Assembly: GCA_035499735.1 (NCBI GenBank)
Contig: DATJYC010000058.1
Location: 61,423 to 125,422 of the forward strand
Direction: 5' to 3'
DNA: 64,000 nt
Origin: VBDM01 sp035499735
GTDB taxonomy: Bacteria; Pseudomonadota; Gammaproteobacteria; Burkholderiales; SG8-39
Shown: in pieces, positions 33,190 to 42,300 of the stretch
Numbering within the stretch: the stretch's first letter is position 1
Layout of the letters: the number at the start of each line of letters is the position of its first letter
Notes under the pieces: model-generated
What the model saw: the letters and a program-made list of their open reading frames with translations, nothing else
The model's database searches: none
Told to the model about the DNA's origin: nothing
Translations under genes and position numbers: made by a program

Positions 33190-33880
33190 GCCTGATTCCT
33201 CTCAATCCATCGTCGAGGCGACGGGGGTGTCGAAGGTCGTTCCGCTGTCAAACGGCGCTTCCGACCTCGTTATTCTGAAGGACATTTCCCTCAAGGTCAT
33301 GCCCGGGGAGGCGGTCGCCATCGTGGGCGCCTCGGGCTCCGGCAAATCGACCCTGCTCGGCCTGCTCGCGGGCCTCGATACGCCGAGCGCGGGCGCGGTT
33401 CGCCTCGACGGGACGGATCTGTTTTCGCTGGACGAGGACGGCCGTGCCGCCCTGCGCTCGAAGCTGCTGGGGTTCGTGTTCCAGTCGTTCCATCTGCTGC
33501 CGGCTCTGAACGCCCTGGAGAATGTCATGCTGCCGCTCGAGCTTGCTGGGGAGACCGGGGCGCAGGCACACGCGCGCGAAATGCTCGGCCGCGTCGGTCT
33601 CTCGGAACGCCTGCATCATTACCCGAAGACCCTCTCTGGCGGAGAGCAGCAGCGCGTCGCGCTTGCGCGGGCGTTCGTCACCCGCCCCAAGCTCCTCCTT
33701 GCCGACGAGCCCACGGGAAACCTCGACGCCGCCACCGGCGCCGGCGTGATCGACCTCATGTTCAGGCTGAACGCGGAAGGCGGAACCACGCTGCTGCTGG
33801 TCACGCACGACGAGGCCATCGCGGGGCGCTGCGCGCGCAAGATCCGCCTGGTCGCGGGCCGGGTCGACGGGGGAGGCTGA
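33188..33880 (+). CDS. ybbA: ABC transporter ATP-binding protein (YbbA family)
   Basis: This is a 230-residue ATPase of the LolD/MacB type. Walker A is GASGSGKSTLLG near residue 49, the Q-loop FVFQSFHLLP near 94, the signature LSGGEQQRVALARAF near 148, and Walker B LLLADEPTGNLD near 170. The start at 33188 is forced because codon 1 overlaps the divergent tesA start and later in-frame starts would remove the first strand. The ribosome-binding site is weak. It pairs with the giant permease five bases downstream. Confidence 0.93.
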   Translation: MPDSSQSIVEATGVSKVVPLSNGASDLVILKDISLKVMPGEAVAIVGASGSGKSTLLGLLAGLDTPSAGAVRLDGTDLFSLDEDGRAALRSKLLGFVFQSFHLLPALNALENVMLPLELAGETGAQAHAREMLGRVGLSERLHHYPKTLSGGEQQRVALARAFVTRPKLLLADEPTGNLDAATGAGVIDLMFRLNAEGGTTLLLVTHDEAIAGRCARKIRLVAGRVDGGG

Positions 33881-33884
33881 GCGG

Positions 33885-36374
33885 ATGGCGCGCCTTGCGC
33901 TCAGGATGCTCTTTCGCGATTGGCGAGCTGGCGAGCTGCGCGTGCTCACGCTCGCGCTGGTGCTCGCGGCGGGCAGCGTCACGAGCGTCGCCTTTTTCGC
34001 CGACCGGGTGCGGCAGGCGCTCACGCGCGAAGCCCATCAGGTTCTCGGCGCGGACGTTCTGCTCTCCGCGGACCATCCGTGGAGCTCCGAGTTTCCGGAA
34101 ACGATCGCGAGACTGGGCCTGCGACACGCGGAGAGCGTGACTTTCGTCAGCATGGCCAGAGCGGGCGAGGAGGCGCAGCTCGCCTCGGTAAAGGCGGTCA
34201 CGCCCGGCTATCCGTTGCGCGGCGCCCTGCGCGCGGCTCCTGGCCTCAACGCGCCCGATGCCGCAGTCGAGGACATCCCTGCCGCGGGGACAGTATGGCT
34301 GGACGAGCGAATGATGTCTGCGCTCAAGGCGAAGCCTGGCGATCCTCTCGAGCTCGGCCGGGCCAGTTTTCGCATCGCAGCCGTGCTTACGCTCGAGCCC
34401 GACCGCGGCGTGTCGTTCGTGAACTTCGCCCCGAGAATCCTGATGCGCCGCGACGATCTGCCCGCCACCGGCCTGCTGCAGCCGCAGAGCCGCATCGGCT
34501 ATCAGCTTCTCGCGGCCGGAGAGCGCGACGCGATTCTCCGCTTCGAGCGGTGGGCAAGCTCACGGCTCGCCAGGGGCGAGCGCGTCGACAGCCTCGAGAA
34601 CGCCCGACCCGAGGTGCGCGCGGGCCTGGACCGGGCGCAGAGCTTTCTCGGTCTCGCCGCAATGCTCTCGGTGATCCTGTCGGGGGTGGCCCTCGCCCTC
34701 GGTGCCCGGCGCTACACCGAGCGGCACCTCGACGGCTACGCGGTGATGCGCTGCCTCGGCGCGTCGCAGTCGCGGCTATTCTCGCTGTTTGCCATCGAGT
34801 TCCTGATGCTCGCTCTGGTCGCATCGCTCGCAGGATGCGCGCTGGGATTCCTCGTCCAAAGCGTGGTCGCGTGGTGGCTGGCCTCTCTCATCCCCGGGAC
34901 GTTGCCGCAGCCCGGGCCCGTCCCCGCGGTCCAGGGAGCGGCCACCGCCATAGTGCTCCTGTCGTGCTTCGCGTTTCCACCCCTGCTCCAGCTGAAGAAC
35001 GTCCCGGCGCTCAGGGTGATCCGGCGGGACGTCGGGGCGGCCGGACGGGGCACGGTCGCCGTCTACGTTATCGGGCTTGCGGCCGCGTTCGCACTGCTGC
35101 GATGGCAGGCGGGCGAGCTCCGGCTGGCGGCCTACGTCTTCGGCGGCTTCGCCGCCTCCTTCGCCGTCTTCGCCGCGGTCGCCTACGCCGCCCTGCGGGT
35201 CGTCGCCAAGTTCGGGCGCGCCGGGGGCGGCGTCTCCTGGCGTTATGGTCTCGCGAGTTTGATGCGGCGCCCGCGCAGCAACGCGGTGCAGGTCGTGGCC
35301 GTGGCTGTGGGATTGACCGCGGTGCTGCTGCTGACCCTGATCCGGGCCGATCTGCTGGACGCCTGGAAGCGGCGCCTGCCGCCGGACGCTCCAGACCGCT
35401 TCCTAGTCAACATCCAGCCGGATCAGCGGGAAGCGCTCGCGGATTTCTTCGAGCGCAACGGGCTCGCGCGACCTCAGGCCTTTCCCATGGTGCGCGCGCG
35501 CCTGATCTCGATCAACGACAAGCCGGTCGGCGCGGAGGATTACTCGGACGAGCGCGCGAGGCGCCAGATCGAGCGAGAGTTCAACCTCAGCTATTTCTCC
35601 GCGCTGCCGTCCGACAATCGCGTGATCGAAGGCGCGTGGTTCTCGCCTGGGGACTTCGCGGGCGGCGCGATCTCGGTCGAGCGCCGGGTCGCGGAGCGGC
35701 TGCGCATCCGGCTGGGGGACAGGCTCGAGTTCCTGGTGGCCGGCCGCAGCTTCTCGGCCCCGGTCACGAGCGTGCGGAAGCTCGACTGGGACTCGATGCG
35801 ACCGAACTTCTTCTTCATTGCCACGCCGCACCTGCTCGAGGATTTCCCGGCGAGCTACGTGACGAGCTTCCACGCGCCGGCCGGCGACGCGCGCCTCACG
35901 TTGCGCCTGTCGCAGGCCTTCCCGAATCTCACGGTGATCGACGTGGGCACCGTCCTTGGGCAGGTGCAGGCGGTCATGAACCAGCTGATCGCGGCGGTGC
36001 AGCTGGTGTTCCTGTTTGCCCTCGCCGCCGGAGTCCTGGTGCTGTATGCGGCGCTGCTCGCGACGCAGGACGAGCGTACGCACGAGGCGGGGGTAATGCG
36101 CGCCCTCGGCGCGAGCCGCGCGCAAGTACTTGCCGCGCAGCGCGCCGAATTCGCCGTTCTCGGGATGATTGCCGGCGCGCTTGCGGCCTGCGGCGCGACC
36201 GCGATAGGCTGGGCGCTCGCGACGCGAATCTTCGAGCTCGATTTCGCGTGGAACGGCTGGATATGGGTCGCCGGTCCGTCCCTGGGACTCGCCTCGGTCG
36301 TGCTGAACGCGTGGGTCGGAGCACGCGCCGCGCTCGGCCGCCCACCGCTCGCGGCCCTGCGCGAAGCGTTATGA
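33885..36374 (+). CDS. ybbP: ABC transporter permease, FtsX/YbbP type
   Basis: This 829-residue inner-membrane permease has the YbbP layout: an N-terminal helix, a periplasmic MacB-like domain (residues ~40-240), a block of FtsX helices, further helices, and a second periplasmic domain. The final FtsX block near residues 690-829 includes the ERTHEAGVMRALGASRAQV coupling segment. The first coupling segment is RHLDGYAVMRCLGASQSRLF near 283. Its substrate is unknown; proximity to TesA suggests lipid or acyl-molecule handling, as in E. coli. The hemoglobin gene overlaps its stop (ATGA). Confidence 0.9.
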   Translation: MARLALRMLFRDWRAGELRVLTLALVLAAGSVTSVAFFADRVRQALTREAHQVLGADVLLSADHPWSSEFPETIARLGLRHAESVTFVSMARAGEEAQLASVKAVTPGYPLRGALRAAPGLNAPDAAVEDIPAAGTVWLDERMMSALKAKPGDPLELGRASFRIAAVLTLEPDRGVSFVNFAPRILMRRDDLPATGLLQPQSRIGYQLLAAGERDAILRFERWASSRLARGERVDSLENARPEVRAGLDRAQSFLGLAAMLSVILSGVALALGARRYTERHLDGYAVMRCLGASQSRLFSLFAIEFLMLALVASLAGCALGFLVQSVVAWWLASLIPGTLPQPGPVPAVQGAATAIVLLSCFAFPPLLQLKNVPALRVIRRDVGAAGRGTVAVYVIGLAAAFALLRWQAGELRLAAYVFGGFAASFAVFAAVAYAALRVVAKFGRAGGGVSWRYGLASLMRRPRSNAVQVVAVAVGLTAVLLLTLIRADLLDAWKRRLPPDAPDRFLVNIQPDQREALADFFERNGLARPQAFPMVRARLISINDKPVGAEDYSDERARRQIEREFNLSYFSALPSDNRVIEGAWFSPGDFAGGAISVERRVAERLRIRLGDRLEFLVAGRSFSAPVTSVRKLDWDSMRPNFFFIATPHLLEDFPASYVTSFHAPAGDARLTLRLSQAFPNLTVIDVGTVLGQVQAVMNQLIAAVQLVFLFALAAGVLVLYAALLATQDERTHEAGVMRALGASRAQVLAAQRAEFAVLGMIAGALAACGATAIGWALATRIFELDFAWNGWIWVAGPSLGLASVVLNAWVGARAALGRPPLAALREAL

Positions 36375-36772
36375 GCGGCGGTGCCGGGGCGAAGCCGACG
36401 CCGTACGAGCTGCTGGGGGGCGACGCGGCCGTCCGCGGGCTCGTCGGCCGCTTCTACGACCTCATGGACAGCGAGGCCGGATTCGCCGACATTCGCCGGC
36501 TGCACAAGGCCGACCTCTCGCAGGCGCGCGAGAAGCTTTATCTGTTCCTTTCGGGCTGGCTGGGCGGCCCGCAGCTCTACGCACAGCGCTTCGGCCACCC
36601 CGCGCTGCGCGCGCGGCACCTCCCGTTTGCGATCGGCGAGGCAGAGCGCGACCTGTGGCTCGCGTGCATGTCGCGGGCGATGGAGGACACGGGAATCGAC
36701 GAGGGCCTGCGGCGCAGCCTCGGCGACGCGTTGTTCAAGACCGCGGACTGGATGCGCAATCAGGAGGGCTGA
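36371..36772 (+). CDS. glbO: Truncated hemoglobin, group II
   Basis: This 133-residue 2-on-2 globin may bind oxygen or detoxify NO or peroxide. The group II signature GWLGGPQLYAQRFGHPALRA leads to RHLPFAIGEAERDLWLACM. The proximal His is residue 83 by comparison with mycobacterial HbO, and the distal-pocket Trp lies near residue 96. FYDLMD near residue 28 covers the B-helix Phe-Tyr pair. The ATG at 36371 overlaps the ybbP stop. Coupling with a lipid-type ABC exporter is unusual and may reflect only compact gene packing. Confidence 0.92.
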   Translation: MSGGAGAKPTPYELLGGDAAVRGLVGRFYDLMDSEAGFADIRRLHKADLSQAREKLYLFLSGWLGGPQLYAQRFGHPALRARHLPFAIGEAERDLWLACMSRAMEDTGIDEGLRRSLGDALFKTADWMRNQEG

Positions 36773-36790
36773 CGGGCGTTACAATGACGC

Positions 36791-37912
36791 ATGGCTGAAG
36801 CCACGCTTGTCGTCCTGGTCATCGTCCTGATCGTTCTGCTCCGGGTGCTGCGCCGCCTGGTGCTGCTCGAGCGCAATTTCGCGGATCCCGAGGCCGTTCT
36901 CGGACCGACGCTCGAGAAGAAGCACCGCGACATGCTGAAGGACCTGCACGAGGGGCTGACCCAGCAGGGCGACCGGCTCGGCAGGAACCTCGCCGATTCG
37001 AGCGAGCGGCTCTCGGCGAAGATAGACCAGCGGCTCGACCAGATCGCCGGCCGGGTGGACGAGCGGCTGGAGGAAGGTTTCAAGAAGACCAACGAGACGT
37101 TCGTGAGCGTGATGCAGCGCCTGGCGACGATCGACGAGGCCCAGAAAAAGATCGAAAGCCTCACCGGGAGCGTGGTGAGCCTGCAGGAGCTCCTGGGGGA
37201 CAAGCGCTCGCGCGGCGCGTTCGGCGAGGTGCAGCTCGAGGCGCTGGTGAGGAACGTGCTCCCGGCCGCCGCTTTCGAGCTCCAGTACACGCTCTCGAAC
37301 GGCATGCGCGTGGACTGCATTCTGCGGCTGCCGCCGCCGACGGGGCTGGTTCCGGTCGACTCGAAATTCCCGCTGGAGAACTACCATCGCATGTTCGATC
37401 GCGGAGCGGACGAGGCCGAGCGCGCTGCCGCGCAGCGGCAGTTCAAGTCCGATGTTCGCAAGCACGTCGACGATATCGCGAGGAAGTACATCATCGCGGG
37501 GGAGACTTCGGACGGCGCAGTGATGTTCGTGCCGGCGGAGGCGGTGTTCGCCGAGATCCACGCCTATCACCAGGAGGTCGTCGAGTACGCCATCGGCAAG
37601 CGCGTCTGGATCGTGTCGCCCACGACCCTCATGGCGGTGCTCAACACGGCGCGCGCGGTCCTCAAGGACGTCGAAACCCGCAGGCACATCCACGTCATCA
37701 AGGAAGAGCTCGGGAAGCTCGGCGTGGACTTCGCGCGCTTCGACGAGCGCATGAAGAAGCTCGCCGACCACATTCGTCAGGCGCATGAGGACGCTCAGGA
37801 CGTGCAGATCTCCAGCCGCAAGATATCGCAGCGCTTCGAGCAGATCGAGGCGGCCGAGATCGAGGAGAAGCCCGCGGCGAACGTCGTGCGCCTTGACCGG
37901 GAGAGGGATTAA
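36791..37912 (+). CDS. rmuC: DNA recombination protein RmuC
   Basis: RmuC is a nuclease-like protein that limits inversions at short repeats. The protein has 373 residues. It starts with a hydrophobic helix (residues ~5-18), then a long coiled-coil region (~30-125), then the RmuC core with a PD-(D/E)XK-like fold. The core has SKRSRGAFGEVQLEAL near residue 138, LVPVDSKFPLENYHRM near 187, and VMFVPAEAVFAEIHAYH near 243. It ends before a strong hairpin. It is not overlapped by its neighbours, unlike most genes here. Confidence 0.9.
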   Translation: MAEATLVVLVIVLIVLLRVLRRLVLLERNFADPEAVLGPTLEKKHRDMLKDLHEGLTQQGDRLGRNLADSSERLSAKIDQRLDQIAGRVDERLEEGFKKTNETFVSVMQRLATIDEAQKKIESLTGSVVSLQELLGDKRSRGAFGEVQLEALVRNVLPAAAFELQYTLSNGMRVDCILRLPPPTGLVPVDSKFPLENYHRMFDRGADEAERAAAQRQFKSDVRKHVDDIARKYIIAGETSDGAVMFVPAEAVFAEIHAYHQEVVEYAIGKRVWIVSPTTLMAVLNTARAVLKDVETRRHIHVIKEELGKLGVDFARFDERMKKLADHIRQAHEDAQDVQISSRKISQRFEQIEAAEIEEKPAANVVRLDRERD

Positions 37913-37968
37913 GCGGAACCTGACCCGACCGGGAAAGGAACAGCCGATAGGAAACGTTCAGTCTTGAG

Positions 37969-37992
37969 CCGGGGTGGCGCGAGCCACCCCGG
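37969..37992. terminator. Strong hairpin between convergent rmuC and beta-helix gene
   Basis: CCGGGGTGGC-GCGA-GCCACCCCGG forms a perfect ten-pair stem with a four-base loop. It lies in the 92-base gap between rmuC and the oppositely oriented beta-helix gene, so it could terminate both. T-rich sequence after the stem is weak on both sides (ATTCTT on the plus strand), so efficiency is uncertain. Confidence 0.7.
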
Positions 37993-38004
37993 TCCAGATT
38001 CTTG

Positions 38005-39837
38005 CTATGGGCAAGGGCTCGCTGCCAGCGCGGCGCCGTCGGCGACGATGGTCGAGGCCAGCGCCGTGCCGGCGTTGCCGTCGCAGATGTCGTCCCCGGT
38101 GAAGTTGCACGATTGCGTCGGCGCGACGTGATCCCAGAAGTTGTTCTTGGCCGACAGCGTGATCGGCGCACCGGGGAGCAAGACGATATCGACGCCACCG
38201 TTGACGGTGGTGCCATTGCACGAGATCGTGTTCCCGCCCGTGCTGCCCGCGGCGCCGCCGCCGAGGTCTCCCCCGTCGACGTCGTACTCGATCCCCGTGC
38301 CGTTGCCCGTGATGACATTGTTCTCCACCTTGCTTCCGGCCCCGCCGCTGATGAAGCCCAGGCCCGTGCCCGTACCCGGTCCGTTGTTCACGATCCTGTT
38401 TCCGGCGATCAGGTCGTTGGCCGAAGTGCCGTCGACATAGATCCCGTATTGGTGGGACGCGCCCGTCACCGTGTTGTTCTTCAGGCTGACGTTGTCGTGC
38501 TGGAGGATGATTCCGCGACGGACAGGGAGTGTCGCAAACGTGTTCGTGACCGTGAAGCCCGCGACCGTCGACCCCGTTCCCGCGAGCACCGTCACGCTGG
38601 TGTTCGCGAATCCCGGTGCGGCGGCGCCGCCGGCGATGGTGGTGGGGCTGCTCCCGGCGCCTTTGTTGGCCTCGTCCCCGATCAGCAGCACGCCGTCCGG
38701 CACCGTGATCGGAAAGGTTTCAAGGTTGAGGAGGTCGTAGGTGCCCGGCGCGACCACCACGGTCGAGCCGCTGGCGGCGACGCTGAGGCCCTTGGTGATG
38801 GTCTTGAACGGCGAGGCCTGTGTCCCCGGATTCGCGTCGTCTCCCAGGAAGTTCACGTAGTAGGTCACCCCGGCCGGGCAATGGGTCGCCGCCTGCGTGG
38901 CGGGCGTCGCGACGATGGTCGCGGCGTTCGCCGTGCCAGACTTCGTGTCACAGACGTCGTCGCCGGCGTTGCAGCCGACGGTTGGCGAGGAATGGTCCCA
39001 CGCGTTGTTCGCCGCGGAAATCGTTATCGCCGTTGAGGCGGAGGACATGAGGTCATCCTGGGTGTTGCAGGCGATGATGTTTCCGCCGGTGCTGCCCGTC
39101 GCGCCGCCGCCGAGATCGCCGCCCGCGCCCGCGTACTTCACGCCGGTCTGGTTGCCGCTGATGTCGTTGTTCTCGACTTTCGAGCCCGCGCCGCCTTCGA
39201 TGAACCCGAGGCCTGACCCCTGGTTGTTTGCGATCCGATTGCCCGTGATTACGTGGTTGGAGGACGCGCCGACGTATACGCCGACGGTCTGGGTCGCGCC
39301 CGTGACGGTGTTGTTCCGCAGAGTCACAGTGCCGTTGGACAGCATGAGGCCCCGGCGCTCGGCGAACGCGCCGTTCTCGTTCGTGACCGTGAACCCCGCG
39401 ACGGTCGACCCTTGCCCGGGGATCAGCGCGACGGCCACGGTCCCGCTCGCCGCTCCCGGCGCGAGTCCGCCGCCGACGACGCTGGTGGGGTTGCTTCCGG
39501 CTCCCTTGTTCGGTTCGTCGCCGAGCAGCGCAACGCCGCCGGGCACGGAGATCGGAAAAGTCTCGCCGTTGGCGGCGTTGTAGGTCCCCGGAGCGACGTT
39601 GATGGTCGAGCCGCTGGTGGCGAGCTGCGTCGCTTTGGTGATCGTCTTGAGCGGCGTGTTCTGCGCCCCGGAATTCGCATCCGAGCCGGTGGCCGCGTTG
39701 ACGTAGAGCGTTGTGAGTACCGGCGGCGGGGGAGGCGGAGGAGTAACCGGAGGCTTGGCCGTTTCCTTCTTGAAAGGGCACGCGGCAAGCGCCAGCGCCG
39801 CCGCGACGACGACGACGATTCGCGTGAACGTTTTCAT
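38005..39837 (-). CDS. Exported parallel beta-helix lipoprotein with internal duplication
   Basis: This 610-residue predicted lipoprotein has the lipobox LALAAC (Cys 20) and a proline-rich linker at residues 29-40. Two copies of a ~282-residue unit follow, starting at residues ~45 and ~327. Each unit opens with YVN, a D/N-rich turn and (L/F)KTITK, then VAPGTY, GSTVAGFTVTN and NNTVTGA. It continues through GAGSKVENN, DLGGGA.GSTGGN and a Cys-bearing end (GDDVCD or GDDICD). This is a DUF1565/NosD-like right-handed beta-helix. Such proteins often bind or cleave polysaccharide; no catalytic residues are obvious. The ribosome-binding site GGGGGAG lies before the ATG. Confidence 0.75.
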   Translation of the reverse strand: MKTFTRIVVVVAAALALAACPFKKETAKPPVTPPPPPPPVLTTLYVNAATGSDANSGAQNTPLKTITKATQLATSGSTINVAPGTYNAANGETFPISVPGGVALLGDEPNKGAGSNPTSVVGGGLAPGAASGTVAVALIPGQGSTVAGFTVTNENGAFAERRGLMLSNGTVTLRNNTVTGATQTVGVYVGASSNHVITGNRIANNQGSGLGFIEGGAGSKVENNDISGNQTGVKYAGAGGDLGGGATGSTGGNIIACNTQDDLMSSASTAITISAANNAWDHSSPTVGCNAGDDVCDTKSGTANAATIVATPATQAATHCPAGVTYYVNFLGDDANPGTQASPFKTITKGLSVAASGSTVVVAPGTYDLLNLETFPITVPDGVLLIGDEANKGAGSSPTTIAGGAAAPGFANTSVTVLAGTGSTVAGFTVTNTFATLPVRRGIILQHDNVSLKNNTVTGASHQYGIYVDGTSANDLIAGNRIVNNGPGTGTGLGFISGGAGSKVENNVITGNGTGIEYDVDGGDLGGGAAGSTGGNTISCNGTTVNGGVDIVLLPGAPITLSAKNNFWDHVAPTQSCNFTGDDICDGNAGTALASTIVADGAALAASPCP

Positions 39838-39979
39838 GATATCCGCTCCCCCATTTATTCGTCATGCGACTTTCGCTTTTCCACCGTCTCGCCGTCAAGG
39901 AACGCTGGCGCGGAAATCTCGAATCTTGCTGTGGCGTCGGTAGTTTTCCGCAGTTTCTCGGTATCATGGAGGACGCGGC

Positions 39980-40735
39980 GTGCACTTGTTCCGCGCGACT
40001 TGGCGGCAGCCAACAAGCACCAAAAAAATGCAACGCGAGCACATTTCGGCGCTTCGAGAGGGCGCGCTGGCCTCGGCCCCGCTTCTGATCGGCATCGTTC
40101 CCTGGGGCATAGTTGCGGGCGTCGCCATGGTGAGCGCCGGCCTCACTCAAGCACAGGCGGTTGCCATGAGCGTGCTCGTCTTCGCCGGTTCGGCGCAGCT
40201 CGCGGTGCTGCCGCTCCTGATCGCCAAGGCGCCGCTCTGGGTGATGTTCGCCACCGCGCTGATCGTCAATCTGCGATACGTGATCTACAGCGCCGTGCTC
40301 GCGCCGCATTTCGAGCACTTGTCGCGGCCGTGGCGTGCTCTGCTCTCGTACATCACGGTCGACGGAGTGTTCGCGCTGTTCGTCGGCAGATATCGGCCGG
40401 ACGAGGCGAAGGGCCACAAGCACTGGTTCTTCCTGGGCGGATCGCTGGTCATGTGGGCCGGCTGGCAGGCGGCGTCGATGATCGGCATCTTCGGGGGGGC
40501 TTTGATTCCACCGGCCTGGTCGCTCGAATTCGCGGCCACCCTCGCCCTGATCGCAGTGCTGGTGCCGCTGCTCTACGACCGCGCGATCGTGTGCGCGGCC
40601 CTTGCAGCGGGCGGAGTGGCGCTCGCCGCTTCGAGGTGGCCGCTTAACGTCGGATTGCTCGCGGCGATAGCAGTCGGCGTTGTGGTCGGCCTCGCTGTCG
40701 CGCGTGCAAGCCCGCGGCAGGAAGGCCGAGGATAG
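39980..40735 (+). CDS. azlC: AzlC family branched-chain amino acid exporter, large subunit
   Basis: AzlC with AzlD exports branched-chain amino acids or analogues. The protein has 251 residues with several helices. The family start region ALREGALASAPLLIGIVPWG and the motif FAGSAQLAVLPLL near residue 67 are present, then NLRYVIYSA near 93. The GTG at 39980 has GGAGGA seven bases upstream and is preferred. The ATG at 40028 (MQREHIS) would give 235 residues with a poor ribosome-binding site. One base separates its stop from the azlD start. Confidence 0.88.
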   Translation: MHLFRATWRQPTSTKKMQREHISALREGALASAPLLIGIVPWGIVAGVAMVSAGLTQAQAVAMSVLVFAGSAQLAVLPLLIAKAPLWVMFATALIVNLRYVIYSAVLAPHFEHLSRPWRALLSYITVDGVFALFVGRYRPDEAKGHKHWFFLGGSLVMWAGWQAASMIGIFGGALIPPAWSLEFAATLALIAVLVPLLYDRAIVCAALAAGGVALAASRWPLNVGLLAAIAVGVVVGLAVARASPRQEGRG

Positions 40736-40736
40736 C

Positions 40737-41057
40737 GTGGGCGTGGGCTCTTGGATCGGTTGGGCGCTGATCGTCGGTGCAGCGCTCGTTGCTTTCTTGT
40801 CTCGTGCGATTTTCGTCCTGCCCGGAAGCCACCTGCGCCTGCCGGCGACTGCGGAGCGCGTGCTGCGCTACGCGCCCGCTGCAGCGCTCATGGCCATCAT
40901 CGTCCCCGATCTCGCCTCGTCCCACGGCGCGCTGTCGATCTCGATCGGCAATCCCCGGCTGGTCGCGGGCCTTGTCGCGTTTGCCCTCGCCGCCGCGACG
41001 CGCAGCATCTTGGCGACGATCGCCGGCGGAATGATGGTGCTGCTGTTGCTCCGTTAG
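40737..41057 (+). CDS. azlD: AzlD family transporter small subunit
   Basis: This 106-residue membrane protein has about four helices and is the partner of AzlC. The family segment AFLSRAIFVLPGSHLRLP lies near residue 18, and VLRYAPAAALMAIIVPD near 42. The GTG at 40737 is placed right after the azlC stop; the frame extends upstream only into azlC. It is followed by a bidirectional terminator. Confidence 0.87.
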   Translation: MGVGSWIGWALIVGAALVAFLSRAIFVLPGSHLRLPATAERVLRYAPAAALMAIIVPDLASSHGALSISIGNPRLVAGLVAFALAAATRSILATIAGGMMVLLLLR

Positions 41058-41067
41058 AAAAAAACAG

Positions 41068-41091
41068 AAAGCCCCGCAGGAGCGGGGCTTT
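41068..41091. terminator. Bidirectional rho-independent terminator
   Basis: AAAGCCCCGC-AGGA-GCGGGGCTTT has a ten-pair stem. TTGTTGT follows on the plus strand, serving azlD. On the minus strand the stem is followed by CTGTTTTTTT, serving the beta-propeller gene that ends at 41116. Confidence 0.92.
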
Positions 41092-41115
41092 GTTGTCGCG
41101 AACCGGATCGTCGAG

Positions 41116-42210
41116 CTAGTGCGGCAGCTCCATCCTCGAAACCGTCCACAGCGTGACGTCTTCCTCGGGCTCGTCGCCGACGGCGGGTGTCAGCGCGATC
41201 GCCAGGTTGGTGACGTAGATGTCGTCGCCGACGATCACGGGACTGGCGGGAAACAACAACCCGTTTGGCGTGCCGTTCTTGTGGATCCCGCGGAATTCGC
41301 CGAGCTTCGCGACAACCCTGCCGTTCTCGTTCAGTGCCACGACTTCATCGGCCTGATTGGTGCAGACCCAGAGGAGACCGCTGCGCTTGTCGAAGACCAG
41401 GCCGTCGGCGCCGTTGAGACTTTCCGAGAAGGTGCTGACCGCGCCCGTCTCCGGATTCATGCTGAGGACGCGATCGTCGCCGGTGTTCGCGACGTAGAGC
41501 ACCGACTCGTCCGTATTGAAAGCGAGGCCGTTCGCGCCGAACGGCGGAAAGCCGACCGTCGCGAGCAACCCGTTATGGCTCAGCGTGTTGACCGTGCAGG
41601 TCGCGACATTGCAGCTTGCGACGTTGGCGATCTTGAAGACCGCGCCCTGGAACGAGTCGGAGACGTACAGCGTCCCCTTGCTGTCGAAGACGAGCGCGTT
41701 CGGCACGCTGGCGACGTCCCCGAATGTGATGAGGTCGGTGCTGCCGTCCGGATTGCCGACCGCAAAGTTGGGTGCCGGCGCGCCGATGGACGGCATGACC
41801 GCCACATCCTCGAGACCGGTCAGGTTGGCATTGACCCGCTGGATCTTGGAAGGCGCTCCGACGAAGTTACCGACGTTGCAGATGTAGACCTTGCCATTCC
41901 TGAATTCCAGGCCGAGCAGCGGCTGAGCGAAGTCGAGTTGAGCGAGCAACTTGCCGTGCCGGTTATAGCGCAGCAGCTTGAACGGCGCCGAGAACGTGGA
42001 TACGTAGATGTCGCCATTGGCAGGATTCGCCGTGATGCCCTCCGGATTCATGACTCCGTTGGGAAGCACCGCGAAGGTATCGACATCGCGGTCTATGAAC
42101 ACGCGGTCAGTGGACGGCCTACCGCCCCGACCATCCGCGAGGACCGGACCCGCGGCTATGCCGAGCGAGATAAGCAGAGGAACTACGAGAGCTACCAGTT
42201 TCTTCTTCAT
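41116..42210 (-). CDS. Exported SMP-30/NHL-type beta-propeller protein
   Basis: This 364-residue protein has a signal peptide (MKKKLVALVVPLLISLG, cleavage near ALA at residue 25). NHL-like blades are rich in NPEGITANPANGDIYVSTF, GLAFNTDESVLYVANTGDDRV and GLVFDKRSGLLWVCTNQADE patterns. These propellers include lactonases and ligand-binding proteins; I cannot assign the catalytic Glu/Asn set, so activity is unknown. The ATG at 42210 is supported by AGGAGGGGAC just upstream; the longer frame adds nothing conserved. It ends in a shared terminator with azlD. Confidence 0.72.
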   Translation of the reverse strand: MKKKLVALVVPLLISLGIAAGPVLADGRGGRPSTDRVFIDRDVDTFAVLPNGVMNPEGITANPANGDIYVSTFSAPFKLLRYNRHGKLLAQLDFAQPLLGLEFRNGKVYICNVGNFVGAPSKIQRVNANLTGLEDVAVMPSIGAPAPNFAVGNPDGSTDLITFGDVASVPNALVFDSKGTLYVSDSFQGAVFKIANVASCNVATCTVNTLSHNGLLATVGFPPFGANGLAFNTDESVLYVANTGDDRVLSMNPETGAVSTFSESLNGADGLVFDKRSGLLWVCTNQADEVVALNENGRVVAKLGEFRGIHKNGTPNGLLFPASPVIVGDDIYVTNLAIALTPAVGDEPEEDVTLWTVSRMELPH

Positions 42211-42282
42211 GTCCCCTCCTAGGGTTGATGACCAGCAAACAATAATTGCGACCATTCCTTCCTTTGCAAACACTTTACTCCA

Positions 42283-42298
42283 GCCCGGAATTCCGGGC
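42283..42298. repeat. Perfect 16-base palindrome GCCCGGAATTCCGGGC
   Basis: It lies directly downstream of the six-gene catabolic operon (stop at 42301) and upstream of the beta-propeller gene. It can fold as a six-pair GC stem with an AATT loop. No T-run follows on the minus strand. It may be a weak terminator, or an operator for the beta-propeller gene. Confidence 0.5.
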
Positions 42299-42300
42299 CG

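Noticed and set aside
38002..39036. Long plus-strand frame across the beta-helix gene
   Set aside because: Its apparent repetitiveness is the mirror of the duplicated minus-strand gene; it has no start context or family features.
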